Positions 9,084 to 18,797 of a stretch of 64,000 nt of DNA are shown in pieces; position 1 is the first letter of the stretch; each line of letters begins with the position of its first letter. This DNA is from Pseudoflavitalea rhizosphaerae (GTDB lineage: Bacteria > Bacteroidota > Bacteroidia > Chitinophagales > Chitinophagaceae): assembly GCF_003991355.1 (NCBI RefSeq), contig NZ_RCSU01000005.1, positions 310,001 to 374,000 on the forward strand, given 5' to 3'. The position numbers were made by a program, and so were the translations under genes. The notes beneath the pieces are model-generated. The model searched no databases. It was not told where the DNA came from and worked only from the letters and a program-made list of their open reading frames with translations.

Positions 9084-9325
9084 ATGGTAAAGGCGTTGAT
9101 AGCAGGTGCTTTCCTGACGGTTTTTTGTTTTGCATTGAATGGCCAGGTGCAGGCTCAATGCCGGAGATCCGTTACCAGTACTACAGGGACCAGCATAACC
9201 CCGAAGTATATGTGCTGAAAGAAAGGGATCCCATGTACCAGCGCCAGATCCCCAATGCAGCCATTAACAGGAATTCGGGTTTGATCCAGAATCCTGCGCT
9301 CACAGACCGCAGAATGCCAGAATAA
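9084..9325 (+). pseudogene. Small secreted protein split by a one-base frameshift
   Basis: From the ATG at 9084 the frame encodes a good signal peptide (MVKALIAGAFLTVF, then CFALNGQVQAQ) but stops at 9216-9218. A second frame, which overlaps at the end of the signal peptide (ATG at 9158), continues MPEIRYQYYRDQHNP to a stop at 9325 and looks like normal coding sequence. Joining the two around base 9157 with one extra base gives a single secreted protein of about 80 residues. There is no homopolymer at the junction. Either the gene is inactivated or there is a sequencing error; two separate overlapping genes are less likely, because each half alone is incomplete. The gene lies 12 bp before the truncated lipoprotein gene at 9338. 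No function can be assigned. Confidence 0.55.
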
Positions 9326-9337
9326 AAAACTACAGCA

Positions 9338-9589
9338 ATGAAAAAAACATCTTTATTTAGCATTATTGCTTTTGCCTTGCTGACAGTTGCGGCTGGTTGC
9401 AATAAGGAAGCTGATCTCACTCCCGGTGAGCCATATATGCCTTTTGAATTCCCGCAAGGCAACAATCCATATGATCAAAGGATCATAGATTTTCAAAAGA
9501 CCAACGGCACGTATATCCTGTATAAATTTTCGTTGCTGGATTTCCGGTACAATATAACATCCTATAGTGCCTGCATTGCTGAGGGATAA
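9338..9589 (+). pseudogene. Truncated lipoprotein, N-terminal remnant related to the gene at 53859
   Basis: An 83-residue lipoprotein precursor with lipobox VAAGC (Cys21) and then NKEADLTPG. Its mature part is clearly related to residues 24-89 of the metallohydrolase-like lipoprotein at 53859: PQGNNPYDQRIIDF versus PQGNQPYDQEIMNF, and YILYKFSLLDFRY versus VILYKFSNLDFLY. The similarity breaks down near YNITSYSACIAEG, and the frame stops exactly where the longer relative continues AEGSQ. About 200 residues, including the whole presumed enzymatic part, are missing and no remnant is evident downstream. It is most simply a decayed paralogue. It could still be made as a short surface lipoprotein, because the signal and lipobox are intact. 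Confidence 0.6.
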
Positions 9590-9668
9590 ATTGAATTGAT
9601 ACTCTTTTTCTGTTTTGTAGTTTACTGTTCAAGTAAAGATCGCTGAACAGCTTTATAGTTCGATGAAT

Positions 9669-9700
9669 GGCGTTGCCGGTGAACCGGCGATGCCATTTGC
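9669..9700 (+). terminator. Hairpin after the truncated lipoprotein gene
   Basis: GGCGTTGCCGGT (9669-9680) pairs with ACCGGCGATGCC (9683-9694) with two G-T wobbles. The following ATTTGCATTTTAT is only moderately T-rich, so this is a weak intrinsic terminator candidate. Confidence 0.4.
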
Positions 9701-9763
9701 ATTTTATCGAAAGCAGGAGCAGGTTTCACGCAACTGGTCGTAATTATGCGGATTATGACCTTT

Positions 9764-10756
9764 ATGAAAAAATTGATCCTAGCAGGTATCACTGCCGCCA
9801 TCCTGGCGCATGCCTGTTCCAATATTGAAACCGGTGCAGCAGCGGATAGTACTATTTCCGGGCAGCAGCATATTCCTTTTGATCAGCTTCCTGTTACACA
9901 TTCAAGCTTTGTGGTGGATGGCACCACCAATTATGTGAATGTAATGGGCAATCAACGGAAAACAATACCAGCTTTCCCTGCTGTGCCCAAAAAGAAGGGA
10001 TGGGCCGTTGGCTATGTAAAAGACAGTTATGGTAAACCTGTTCCGGGTGCAGTGATCGGGGTACGCGCATCTGCATATGGTGGATTCACATCCGGTTCTT
10101 CTGCTGTAACCAATGAGAAGGGGTATTATGAAGTGATGATCCCATGGGGCGTAGCCGATTTTTATGCTGCCGCCGCTATGGTGCATTATGAAGGAGGCTC
10201 CATTTCCATGAGTCTCTTTCCTGCGGATAGCAGCCTGGGTAGTTTCCCGGGTCCTGCAGGGATTGTGAAGAACTGGGTGCTATTGCCCTATGGCCCCTGC
10301 AACCGGGCACGTGTTGCCAGCCAACCCCATTTGCCATCCAATTATTTTGGCGCTTCTATTAGTATCGAATATGCCTCCTATGAAAAAGGAGACTTCTTTG
10401 CTCAGCCGGAACAGTTCGAAAGGGATTCCGAGTTAGAGATCAAACTGACTCCACAAGACCTGATGCATGCCGCTGAAAAGCGTTCATTCACCATCCGGAA
10501 AACTGTTTATTTCAATTCACTCAATATTCTGAATATCCCTGTTGGGAAATACAAAATTGAAGCTCGAAAACTGCCTGGTGGCGAGCCTTTGAAGCTGAAG
10601 TCGACATTTTACAATCCAAGACCGGAATATGGAATGCAGCCTTCCGAAGCAACAGGCTCGGCAATGGTCACCTTCATTCCAAAATCATCCGATGCAAGTA
10701 CTACCGTCCCTTTTTTCGGCAACTGGGAGGATGTGCGCATACTGATCAGCCGATAA
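9764..10756 (+). CDS. Lipoprotein with a carboxypeptidase-regulatory-like domain
   Basis: The frame is open from 9746, but the ATG at 9764 gives a clean lipoprotein signal (MKKLILAGITAAILAHACSN, Cys at 18), so 9764 is the likely start and the protein has 330 residues. Residues about 80-180 carry a carboxypeptidase-regulatory/transthyretin-like beta-sandwich: GWAVGYVKDSYGKPVPGAVI, then NEKGYYEVMIPWG. The C-terminal 150 residues (FTIRKTVYFNSLNILNIPVG, then KYKIEARKL) look like a second beta-domain. No enzyme motif is seen. The protein is probably anchored to the outer membrane. It sits 190 bp upstream of the four-gene secreted set, so joint expression is possible but not shown. Confidence 0.7.
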   Translation: MKKLILAGITAAILAHACSNIETGAAADSTISGQQHIPFDQLPVTHSSFVVDGTTNYVNVMGNQRKTIPAFPAVPKKKGWAVGYVKDSYGKPVPGAVIGVRASAYGGFTSGSSAVTNEKGYYEVMIPWGVADFYAAAAMVHYEGGSISMSLFPADSSLGSFPGPAGIVKNWVLLPYGPCNRARVASQPHLPSNYFGASISIEYASYEKGDFFAQPEQFERDSELEIKLTPQDLMHAAEKRSFTIRKTVYFNSLNILNIPVGKYKIEARKLPGGEPLKLKSTFYNPRPEYGMQPSEATGSAMVTFIPKSSDASTTVPFFGNWEDVRILISR

Positions 10757-10945
10757 AATAATGTTGTGCAGAATACCCATCAGTTCAGTTGCGAATTAAA
10801 ACATGCCGGTTGCTGGTGGTTATGAGTGCAATGCTTTTTGAATTTGTTTTGCAGTTGAAAATCCGTCGGCTTTATATCCGATTCCTGCTCTGAATAATAG
10901 CCCATTCGAAACAACCTGATCAATATAAATCTCAAATCAATCAAT

Positions 10946-12013
10946 ATGAAATTGTTCCAGTTTACCGGATCAATACTCTTGTGCATTATTGTTTCCGTAC
11001 CCGCCACCGCCAAGATCTGGCGTGTAAATAACAATCCGGGCATCGATGCCGATTTTACGAGTGTGCAGGCAGCGCATAATGCAGCCGAGGCAGGAGATAC
11101 GATCCATGTTGAAGGATCTGCCTCAAAATATAGCAAAGTCACTATTTCCAAAAGAGTTTACATCATTGGCCCTGGTTATTACCTGGACCAGGTTCCCAAT
11201 ACCCAGGTGAATATGTTCTCAGCTGTTATCGAAGGGATCGATTTCAATACGGGCGCTGAGAATTCGGTGGTCATGGGAGTGGAGTGCCCCGTCGATATCA
11301 ATATCAATTGCCATAAGATAACGCTGATGCGTAACCGCCTGATGGCTGGAGGTATTGGGGAGGAACGCCCATCGATTTACATCAAGATTGGATATGGAGC
11401 AGGTACAGAGCCTGCCAATGATATCACTATTTCACAGAATTACGGAGGCAGCATATTGGTGCAATATGCATCCACCCGTATCATGATCACCAATAATTAC
11501 CTCGCGAGGTCCACCAATGAAGGCGATGCAACCACCTTCGATGTTATAGGAGCTCCGCCTTCAGCTGTGTTGGTGGTGAAGAACAATGTTATCCGCAGGG
11601 GCAGGCTTACTTCTTACAATAGTTCCTATAGCAACAATATCATGATCAATGGTTCCGTCAATAGCACCGCTACCGGGAACCTGTTCCTCCATAATATCGG
11701 CTCGGGCACACAGTTCGGTACAGCAAGCGGAAATCAGTCGAATGTGAGCATGGCCAATGTTTTTGTGGGCAGGCAAACAGGTGTTTCCTGGGATGGGGAA
11801 TATATGCTGCGTGCCGGATCTCCCGCCATCGGCGCAGGTGAAGGCAGTACTGCACAAAATCCTATCGACTGTGGCATGTTCGGAGGCATTACCAAATATG
11901 TACTGGCCGGTCAGCCATCGATACCTGCCATTTACTCGCTGGAAGTTTCACCTGTAGGCTCATTGAATGAGCCTGTAAAAGTGAAAGCGAAAGTCAAATC
12001 TGCCGGTAAATAA
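10946..12013 (+). CDS. Secreted right-handed beta-helix protein
   Basis: A 355-residue exported protein; the signal peptide ends near VPATAK (about residue 22). The mature protein begins with the pectate-lyase-like opening found in many parallel beta-helix proteins (DADFTSVQAAHNAAEAGDTI, then HVEGSASKY), followed by short repeated strand-turn units such as ITISQNYGGSIL, IMITNNYLARS and VLVVKNNVIRRG. No lyase catalytic residues are evident. A C-terminal non-helix tail (residues about 320-355) is rich in Val and Lys. There is no T9SS tail. The next gene, a giant CARDB protein, starts 22 bp downstream, and four genes follow in close series, so a shared surface structure is likely. Substrate and role are unknown. 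Confidence 0.75.
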   Translation: MKLFQFTGSILLCIIVSVPATAKIWRVNNNPGIDADFTSVQAAHNAAEAGDTIHVEGSASKYSKVTISKRVYIIGPGYYLDQVPNTQVNMFSAVIEGIDFNTGAENSVVMGVECPVDININCHKITLMRNRLMAGGIGEERPSIYIKIGYGAGTEPANDITISQNYGGSILVQYASTRIMITNNYLARSTNEGDATTFDVIGAPPSAVLVVKNNVIRRGRLTSYNSSYSNNIMINGSVNSTATGNLFLHNIGSGTQFGTASGNQSNVSMANVFVGRQTGVSWDGEYMLRAGSPAIGAGEGSTAQNPIDCGMFGGITKYVLAGQPSIPAIYSLEVSPVGSLNEPVKVKAKVKSAGK

Positions 12014-12035
12014 TTTTTTGGCCCAGCAACTATTT

Positions 12036-15000
12036 ATGAAATCAATACTACTTACAGCTTCTTTCTTGATAGCTGCTTTGTTCCTGTTGCCTGCGCAGCA
12101 GGCCATCGCACAGCAGATAACGAGGGGAGAATATTTTATAGATGATGATCCTGGCTTCGGAAGCGGAAAACCTTTTTCGTTCACAGCCGCAGAGGATGTC
12201 ACCAGCGCTGCATTCAATGTGGATTTTGCAGGCGTAGCCGATGGGTTCCATCGGTTATACATGCGGTTTAGGAACGATGCAGGCACCTGGAGCATCACCA
12301 GTTCAAGAACCTTCTATAAACAAGTCCTTCCGCCAACTGCTCCTGCCAATATCCTGAGGGGCGAGAGTTTTATGGACAAAGACCCGGGTTTCGGAAAAGG
12401 GAATCCAATTTTCACCGTTCAACAGAACGGGGAAAATTTGGCGATGGTTACCTATACCATGGAAGCCGGTCTGGCAGAAGGTTTCCACATGATCAGCACC
12501 AGGTTCCTGGATGCGAATGGCGTTTGGGGACATACCGCTACCCGTTATTTCTTCAATCAGAAAATTCCCGTAGACCAGGCCAATGTGAGGATCCACCGGC
12601 TGGAATATTCGATCGATTTCGATCAGGGCCCTGGTCATGGAAAAGTGTACAATATTCCTGAAGCAGACAGATCAGGTAATGTGACCAATATTGTATTCGA
12701 ACCCGATCTTACAGGCGTGGAGATCGGTGCTCACAAATTATATATTCGCGGGCAGGATCAGTATGGCAAATGGGGCATCACACAGATCGTTGATTTCAGA
12801 CTGGAACCACCAGGAGGAACTTTCATTACAATCGGCACGCTTCCGGAATTCCTTTGTGAAAATGGGTTTACCCCTATACCCTTTACCCTGAACGCGCCGA
12901 TCCAGGCGAACAATATTTTCTATGCAGAACTGTCGGATGAATTCGGCAGCTTCGAGAATCCTCTACGGGGTGTTACCCGGATCGGTGAGCTGCAAGGGAA
13001 TCAGCCAGGCATCATCCCTGCGAGGATCCCGAGATCCATGCGTTTGGGAACGAATTACAGGATCCGCATCGTTTCCACCAATCCACGGGATACCAGTGAT
13101 GAAAGCATTGGTCTGAACTTACATGCCAAACCCGGAGTGATAGCCATTGCCGGCGATACCATTACCTGTCTGGGTAAATATGATTACACGCTTAGCAACG
13201 GTGTACCCGGTTCTGCCAACTATAGCTGGAAACTGGTGTCAGGTGGCGTACTCTCACCCAATGCAGATAAAGTTTCGGTAGATTGGGTGGCAGCAGGCGT
13301 TCACAGGTTAGAGGTGAAAGACCATACCATTTGCGCCTACGAAGATTCCGTGAAAACGTTGGAAGTGGATGTAGCCATTGCAGAGCTGGAGGGTGTTTTC
13401 TGGGATGCGCAAATGTTACCGAAAGATAACCAGATCAATATTACTTTCCCGGTTACTTTTTCCTGGAATCCTATCAGCAATGCTGTTTCCTATGATCTTT
13501 ATGTGTGGGAAGATGGCGCACAAAAACCTGCTGCTCCTACTGTGAGCAATCTCACAGGGGTAAGCTTCGTTTTCAAGCACGATGGCAGCTTCTTCAAATA
13601 CGGAAAGTCTTACCGTTGGTACATCGTAGCCAAACGAGCCTGTCAGAAAGTTGAAAGCCGGGCCTATCTGTTCCGCTTCCTCATTCATCCCAATCTCATC
13701 ACCACGGAAGTAACGGGACCGGCTACTGTTTTCTCGGAAGGTTCTATTACTGTGAACTATAAAGTAAAGAACACAGGCGCCGGTGAAGCAGCCAATCAGA
13801 CCTGGTCTGACCTGGTATATCTTTCAACAGACCGGATCCTGGATAAGCAGGTGGATCATTACCTTGGCTCCGTTCCCAGCACTACTGCCGTGGCTCCGGG
13901 GCAAACCTATTCCGGCACCGGAACCTTCGTAGTGCCGGTAGGATTGAACGGTAACTATCATATCATCGTTGTGCCCAATGGCCTGGGCAGCTTACCGGAA
14001 ACAGATCAGGAAGACAATGCCGGAGCCAGCAATCAGGCCACGGATGTGCAGCTTACCCCGCCACCGGATCTGCAGGTGACCGCCATCGTTAGACCTGGCA
14101 TCACTGCTTTCTCCGGTCAGTTCTATGATTTTTCCTGGACGGTCACCAACAAAGGAACCGGGCCCATGCGGGTGGATCATTGGTGGGATAATCTTTATAT
14201 CTCACCTGACAGATCAACCGATCTTACCAATGCCATCAAACTGACCTCTGCGGTAAATGGTCCGCTGCTGGAAGTTGGTAAAGAAGGCAAACGCGGAGTG
14301 AATGTGAGGATCCCCAACGGCCTTTCAGGTAAGTACTACCTGATTGTACAAACCGATGTGCAGGGAGATGTATATGAGCACTCCAATGAAGATAACAATA
14401 TCATGGTGGGAGATGAGATCAACCTGGTATTGACGCCACCCATCGATATGATCCCCGTTTCCATGCAGATCCAGGAAACTGCTGCTTCATTTGACCAGAT
14501 CCCGGTGAAATGGAGAGTGATAAATGATGGAGGGTCTACCACCAATGGCTGGAACTATTCCGATGTTTTCCTGCTGAGCAGGGATGCTGTGCTGGACAAG
14601 AGCAAGGCCATACAGATCGGTGGGGCAGGCAAGAATTTCAAACTCGATCCCGATCAATTTGATGATTCCGAATCAAAACTTTATATCAACGACACGCTTC
14701 ATGGCCTGTACTATATTTACCTGGTAACGGATTTTTATGACCAGTTGTACGAGCATGACAATGAAAATAATAACGTGCTCAAACACACGAAACAGCTGCT
14801 TGTCAAAACGCCCAATCTCCAGGTGAGTGAAGTCCGTAGCCCTGCAAGCGCCGTTTCAGGATCTCCCGTAACCATCGAATGGACAGTGAAGAATACGGGA
14901 GATGGCAGGGCGCGCAACCAGGCCATTACAGACAAGATCTATATCTCTGCATTCCCGGAGATCACGGAAGAGAATAAGGGAATCCTGGTTGGGCAATTCA

Positions 15001-17642
15001 CCTATGCCTCCGGCGACCTCGATGCCGGCAATTCAACTCCACTCAACAAACTGGACGTAAGACTGCCCAACGGCATTTCAGGACAATACTATGTTTTTAT
15101 GGTAACGGATACGGATGACCGAATCAAGGAACCTGCTCCCGGCGCAAAGAATGATAATACCACCCGCAGCGCCACTGCCATGCAGGTGACTTTGCAGTCC
15201 CTTCCGGACCTGGTGGTAACACAGATCGCTGCTACAGGGACAGTGCAGGCTGGAGCACCCATGAGCATTTCCTACAAAGTACAAAACAGGGGAGATGAGG
15301 TCATATCCGGAAGATGGACAGATTACCTGTTCATCTCCAAAGAGCCTGAATGGGATGTGAACAAAGCCATTCATTTGAAAGATTTCCCGCAGGTGAGGGA
15401 TATGTTGAAGATGGAAGAATATGGAAGCAACCATACGATGAAATGTCCGTCAACACTTCCCGCCGGTACCTATTATCTCTACCTGCTGGCTGATTTCAAT
15501 GATGAATTGTATGAAAAAGATAATGAAACAGACAATATCCGCAGATCGGCTGCATTTGAAGTAGCAGCATATCCACCGGTTGATCTGCGTATGCAATCAG
15601 TGAACAGTCCTGAACCTGAATTGAACGATACAAAAATTACGGTGGAATGGATTGTGAGGAATGCAGGATCCAACCATCCCGTTTCCGAATACTGGGTAGA
15701 TGGCGTTTACCTTTCCCGCGACGAGCAATTGGGTGCAGATGATATTCTCATTGGTGGCGCAGAACACAATGAGCCAATGGAACCAGGTGGCGCTTATACC
15801 AGGAAACAATCATTCATACTGCCACGCAGGCTTCCGGCTGGTATCTATAATATCATTGCGGTAGCAGATCATATCAATACGCAGCAAGACAATAATCTTG
15901 CAAACAACTGGAAGCTTAGTCTCTTACAGGATGGTACTGTGGCGAAATTGCATATCCGCAGACCTGAACCTGCAGACCTGCAACCTGTGTTGCTGTTGGC
16001 GCCTCCCGTGATCACAGCCGGTCAGGTGCCGGTGATCAGCTGGAGAGTAGCCAATACCGGAGCCAATACTACCAGTGATAAAAATTGGGTAGACAGATTG
16101 TTCCTGTCTTCAGACAGGGTATATGATATTGGCGATATTCCCATCGGACAATACGGAAGGACCGATTCACTGAAAGCGGGAGAGACCTATGAACTGACTT
16201 CCCTGGAAAGTGTTGTTCCCCTCACAGCCAAAGGGAACTACTATCTCATTTTGAAAGTGGATGCAACCGACCGTGTTTTTGAAAATGACAAGGAGGGGAA
16301 TAATGAGATGTCCGTGGCCATCACAGTTGTAGAGCCTCAGAAAACAGATCTGAAAGTACAGGCATTCACTGTTGCGGATACCATGCGGATCAAAGACAGG
16401 TTCAGGCTTTACTATACGGTGGAAAATGCAGGAGGGTATCCGGCTGAAGGCAAAATGAGAATGTCTTATTACCTGTCGAGAGATCCGGTGAAAGATCCTT
16501 CCGACATTCTTATCGGTAGTGATTTTGCACATAGCAGTATCCCTGCCGGCAAAGAGAAGCACTATGGTAGCAATGAATTGTCTGTGCCAGGCGCCACCGG
16601 AGATTACTTCATACTGACAGAAGTGGATGCACAAAACCATATCGCGGAAACGGATGATGCAAACAATGTAACGGCATCGTCATTGATGGTACATATAAAA
16701 GTGGACAGTCTTGAGCTGAACAAGAACAAAAGGATAGAGCAGTTCAGTGAAGTGCCGCAATATTACAGGATCAATATTCCTGAAGAGCTTGACGGACAGG
16801 CATTGCTCATCTCAACCAGCAGGATCACCGGAAAAGGAGAAGTAGAATTGTATGTGAGGTATGAAGAAGTGCCTACAGCCGGCATCCACGATTATTCTCA
16901 TCAATATGCATTGAACACCAATCAGGAATTGATGATCCCCGATGCGGCGGCAGGCACTTACTATCTGATGGTACTGAGCAGGAACCATGTGAACCAGCTG
17001 CAGACTGTTGACCTGGGTGTGCATGTCCGGAATTTCGAGATCAGGAAAGTGGAAACCAATAAAGGTGGAAATACCGGCAATGTAACGGTGAAGATCAGTG
17101 GATCGAAATTCGATGTCACTACCACCATGCATCTGAGGAACGATGCCGGTATCACCATCGATGCTTCAAGTATCGTGTATGTAGATCAGGCCACTGTTTT
17201 CGCTACCTTCTCTCTGGCAGGCACAACAGCAGGAACCTATGATGTGGTGGCAAAAAATGATGAGGGCACAGAAGTGCTGTTGCCGAAAGGGTTCACCATT
17301 GAAACAGGCAAGCAGACTGCCGTTGTGACGGCGGTTAAACATGCAGAATCTGTCCGGATGAATGCTTTGACCGCTATGACGATCGAGTTCAGTAATGAAG
17401 GAAATGTTGATATTCCACTGACCCAGCGTGCTGTAATGAGTTTGTTCAAAGCACCGTTGGGGCTTAAAGCTGATCTGCCGGAAAATACGTTACAGGGTGT
17501 TACCATCACTTTGCTGGATTCCCGCGAACCTATACAGGTATTGAGGCCGGGCGCCAGAGGGTCAGTAAAACTCTTCACGAGGGCGTCGCGACAGTTGGAA
17601 TTTGGTATGTTTCATTTGGAAACAACTGAACCCGTAAAATAA
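12036..17642 (+). CDS. Giant multi-CARDB surface protein (1868 residues)
   Basis: A TTG at 12018 keeps the frame open, but the ATG at 12036 begins directly with the signal peptide (MKSILLTASFLIAALFLL) and is preferred. The mature protein starts with three copies of a module of about 70-90 residues: EYFIDDDPGFGSG, ESFMDKDPGFGKG and EYSIDFDQGPGHG, each ending in a Trp-containing GTWSITSSR-like strand. A PKD-like and a fibronectin-like section follow (about 300-550). Then come eight CARDB-type beta-sandwich domains, each opening like DLQVTAIVRPG and closing like YYLIVQTDVQGDVYEHSNED. CARDB domains occur in adhesins and extracellular enzymes. No catalytic domain and no T9SS tail are visible. The stop overlaps the next ATG by one base, so the neighbours are translationally coupled. 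A long adhesive stalk is the best guess. Confidence 0.82.
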   Translation: MKSILLTASFLIAALFLLPAQQAIAQQITRGEYFIDDDPGFGSGKPFSFTAAEDVTSAAFNVDFAGVADGFHRLYMRFRNDAGTWSITSSRTFYKQVLPPTAPANILRGESFMDKDPGFGKGNPIFTVQQNGENLAMVTYTMEAGLAEGFHMISTRFLDANGVWGHTATRYFFNQKIPVDQANVRIHRLEYSIDFDQGPGHGKVYNIPEADRSGNVTNIVFEPDLTGVEIGAHKLYIRGQDQYGKWGITQIVDFRLEPPGGTFITIGTLPEFLCENGFTPIPFTLNAPIQANNIFYAELSDEFGSFENPLRGVTRIGELQGNQPGIIPARIPRSMRLGTNYRIRIVSTNPRDTSDESIGLNLHAKPGVIAIAGDTITCLGKYDYTLSNGVPGSANYSWKLVSGGVLSPNADKVSVDWVAAGVHRLEVKDHTICAYEDSVKTLEVDVAIAELEGVFWDAQMLPKDNQINITFPVTFSWNPISNAVSYDLYVWEDGAQKPAAPTVSNLTGVSFVFKHDGSFFKYGKSYRWYIVAKRACQKVESRAYLFRFLIHPNLITTEVTGPATVFSEGSITVNYKVKNTGAGEAANQTWSDLVYLSTDRILDKQVDHYLGSVPSTTAVAPGQTYSGTGTFVVPVGLNGNYHIIVVPNGLGSLPETDQEDNAGASNQATDVQLTPPPDLQVTAIVRPGITAFSGQFYDFSWTVTNKGTGPMRVDHWWDNLYISPDRSTDLTNAIKLTSAVNGPLLEVGKEGKRGVNVRIPNGLSGKYYLIVQTDVQGDVYEHSNEDNNIMVGDEINLVLTPPIDMIPVSMQIQETAASFDQIPVKWRVINDGGSTTNGWNYSDVFLLSRDAVLDKSKAIQIGGAGKNFKLDPDQFDDSESKLYINDTLHGLYYIYLVTDFYDQLYEHDNENNNVLKHTKQLLVKTPNLQVSEVRSPASAVSGSPVTIEWTVKNTGDGRARNQAITDKIYISAFPEITEENKGILVGQFTYASGDLDAGNSTPLNKLDVRLPNGISGQYYVFMVTDTDDRIKEPAPGAKNDNTTRSATAMQVTLQSLPDLVVTQIAATGTVQAGAPMSISYKVQNRGDEVISGRWTDYLFISKEPEWDVNKAIHLKDFPQVRDMLKMEEYGSNHTMKCPSTLPAGTYYLYLLADFNDELYEKDNETDNIRRSAAFEVAAYPPVDLRMQSVNSPEPELNDTKITVEWIVRNAGSNHPVSEYWVDGVYLSRDEQLGADDILIGGAEHNEPMEPGGAYTRKQSFILPRRLPAGIYNIIAVADHINTQQDNNLANNWKLSLLQDGTVAKLHIRRPEPADLQPVLLLAPPVITAGQVPVISWRVANTGANTTSDKNWVDRLFLSSDRVYDIGDIPIGQYGRTDSLKAGETYELTSLESVVPLTAKGNYYLILKVDATDRVFENDKEGNNEMSVAITVVEPQKTDLKVQAFTVADTMRIKDRFRLYYTVENAGGYPAEGKMRMSYYLSRDPVKDPSDILIGSDFAHSSIPAGKEKHYGSNELSVPGATGDYFILTEVDAQNHIAETDDANNVTASSLMVHIKVDSLELNKNKRIEQFSEVPQYYRINIPEELDGQALLISTSRITGKGEVELYVRYEEVPTAGIHDYSHQYALNTNQELMIPDAAAGTYYLMVLSRNHVNQLQTVDLGVHVRNFEIRKVETNKGGNTGNVTVKISGSKFDVTTTMHLRNDAGITIDASSIVYVDQATVFATFSLAGTTAGTYDVVAKNDEGTEVLLPKGFTIETGKQTAVVTAVKHAESVRMNALTAMTIEFSNEGNVDIPLTQRAVMSLFKAPLGLKADLPENTLQGVTITLLDSREPIQVLRPGARGSVKLFTRASRQLEFGMFHLETTEPVK

Positions 17643-18790
17643 TGAAAACGATTCAAATCATAGTAATGACTCTCCTGGTTCATCTGTTGCAGGCGCAGCA
17701 GATGACCAGGCCTCAGGTAGCAAAATGGGACCGGACCCATACATGGGATGATCAGCTCTTGTTTTCGATCAATTCAATGAATGGCGATATCATCCTGTTC
17801 AGTCAATCTTCAGACAAAAACTTGCATATCCTGCGAATCAATGCAGCGGGATATCAAACAGCGGATATGTCATTTCCTGCTTTCCATTTTTACGGCAGGT
17901 TGGAAATTTCAGCGGTGAAAGAAAGTAAAGATGGACATCTGTTTGTTCTGGTCAATACACAAGAAAGAGATCCGATAATGGTTAAGTTTTCTCCGAAAGG
18001 GGAGCTTTTGCTGGCACAATCACTATTGACGAAACTAAAGGTCAGTAGCTTGTCTTACGGCACGTCTTTATTCCTTAAAGACAATACTGTGATTTGTTAC
18101 GGTATCAAAGGTGGAGATTTTTGGGAAGCAGTGTTGGATCATAAAGGTGCCGTGATGGCTGAATCTGTTTTTGCCCTGGAAGATGACCATTACATCATGG
18201 GTATCATCACAGCTGCCGATGGTAGGCCGTTGATCCTTGCCAGGAGCGAAACCTCCGATGGGCACGGCAACGATATTGGCGTTACTCATCTCATGAGAAT
18301 AAATGAGAACCGGCACGCGCTCGAAAAATGGAACAGCTTTCCCGGAAGAAACGCGAGTGTATGTATGTTGCCCAACGGCGGATATGCCTTAACGGTAGAT
18401 ACAGCCACTTTTTCGTTCAACCAATCTTTTCTCCTGCACTTGCTGGACCACCAGCTGGTGCTGAGGAATACAGTGAAGTTATTCGACAACGAATCGGGTA
18501 TTTCTCCTGCAAAAATCAGTGCCTGGGGAAATGAACGCTTAGCCATTGCCGCAATAGAATCAGGCAGGCTCAGTTTGCTGGCGGTGGACGGAGAAGGCAG
18601 ACTGCAGGAAAAGTTTTCCCAGCCAGGCAATGAGCAAGCCATGCTGGTACGAACAGTTTTCCTGGATGAAGGAAGATGGGGTTGCTTGTATGATCTCGAT
18701 ACCGATACGGCTTCCGGTTCAACAAACATGAACAGGTTCAGGGTAAAGCAGATCGTTTTTCCCCTGAACAAATCAAATGGAAAAGAATAA
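17642..18790 (+). CDS. Secreted protein of unknown function, propeller-like repeats
   Basis: A 382-residue protein whose ATG overlaps the stop of the CARDB gene (TAATG). The first 18 residues are a signal peptide (MKTIQIIVMTLLVHLLQAQQ). The mature part contains recurring strand patterns such as GDIILFSQSSDKNLHILRIN, GHLFVLVNTQERDPIMVKFS, GRPLILARSETSDG and GGYALTVDTATFSF, each about 45-60 residues apart. This spacing suggests a beta-propeller, but I do not recognise a named family. No lipobox and no T9SS tail are seen. It is the third gene of the secreted set, followed 7 bp later by the MopE-repeat protein. A role as a partner of the giant stalk protein is inferred only from the coupling. Confidence 0.65.
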   Translation: MKTIQIIVMTLLVHLLQAQQMTRPQVAKWDRTHTWDDQLLFSINSMNGDIILFSQSSDKNLHILRINAAGYQTADMSFPAFHFYGRLEISAVKESKDGHLFVLVNTQERDPIMVKFSPKGELLLAQSLLTKLKVSSLSYGTSLFLKDNTVICYGIKGGDFWEAVLDHKGAVMAESVFALEDDHYIMGIITAADGRPLILARSETSDGHGNDIGVTHLMRINENRHALEKWNSFPGRNASVCMLPNGGYALTVDTATFSFNQSFLLHLLDHQLVLRNTVKLFDNESGISPAKISAWGNERLAIAAIESGRLSLLAVDGEGRLQEKFSQPGNEQAMLVRTVFLDEGRWGCLYDLDTDTASGSTNMNRFRVKQIVFPLNKSNGKE

Positions 18791-18797
18791 TGCAATT

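Noticed and set aside
12018-12035. TTG start for the giant CARDB protein
   Set aside because: The ATG at 12036 gives a normal signal peptide directly; the TTG only adds a polar stretch of six residues.
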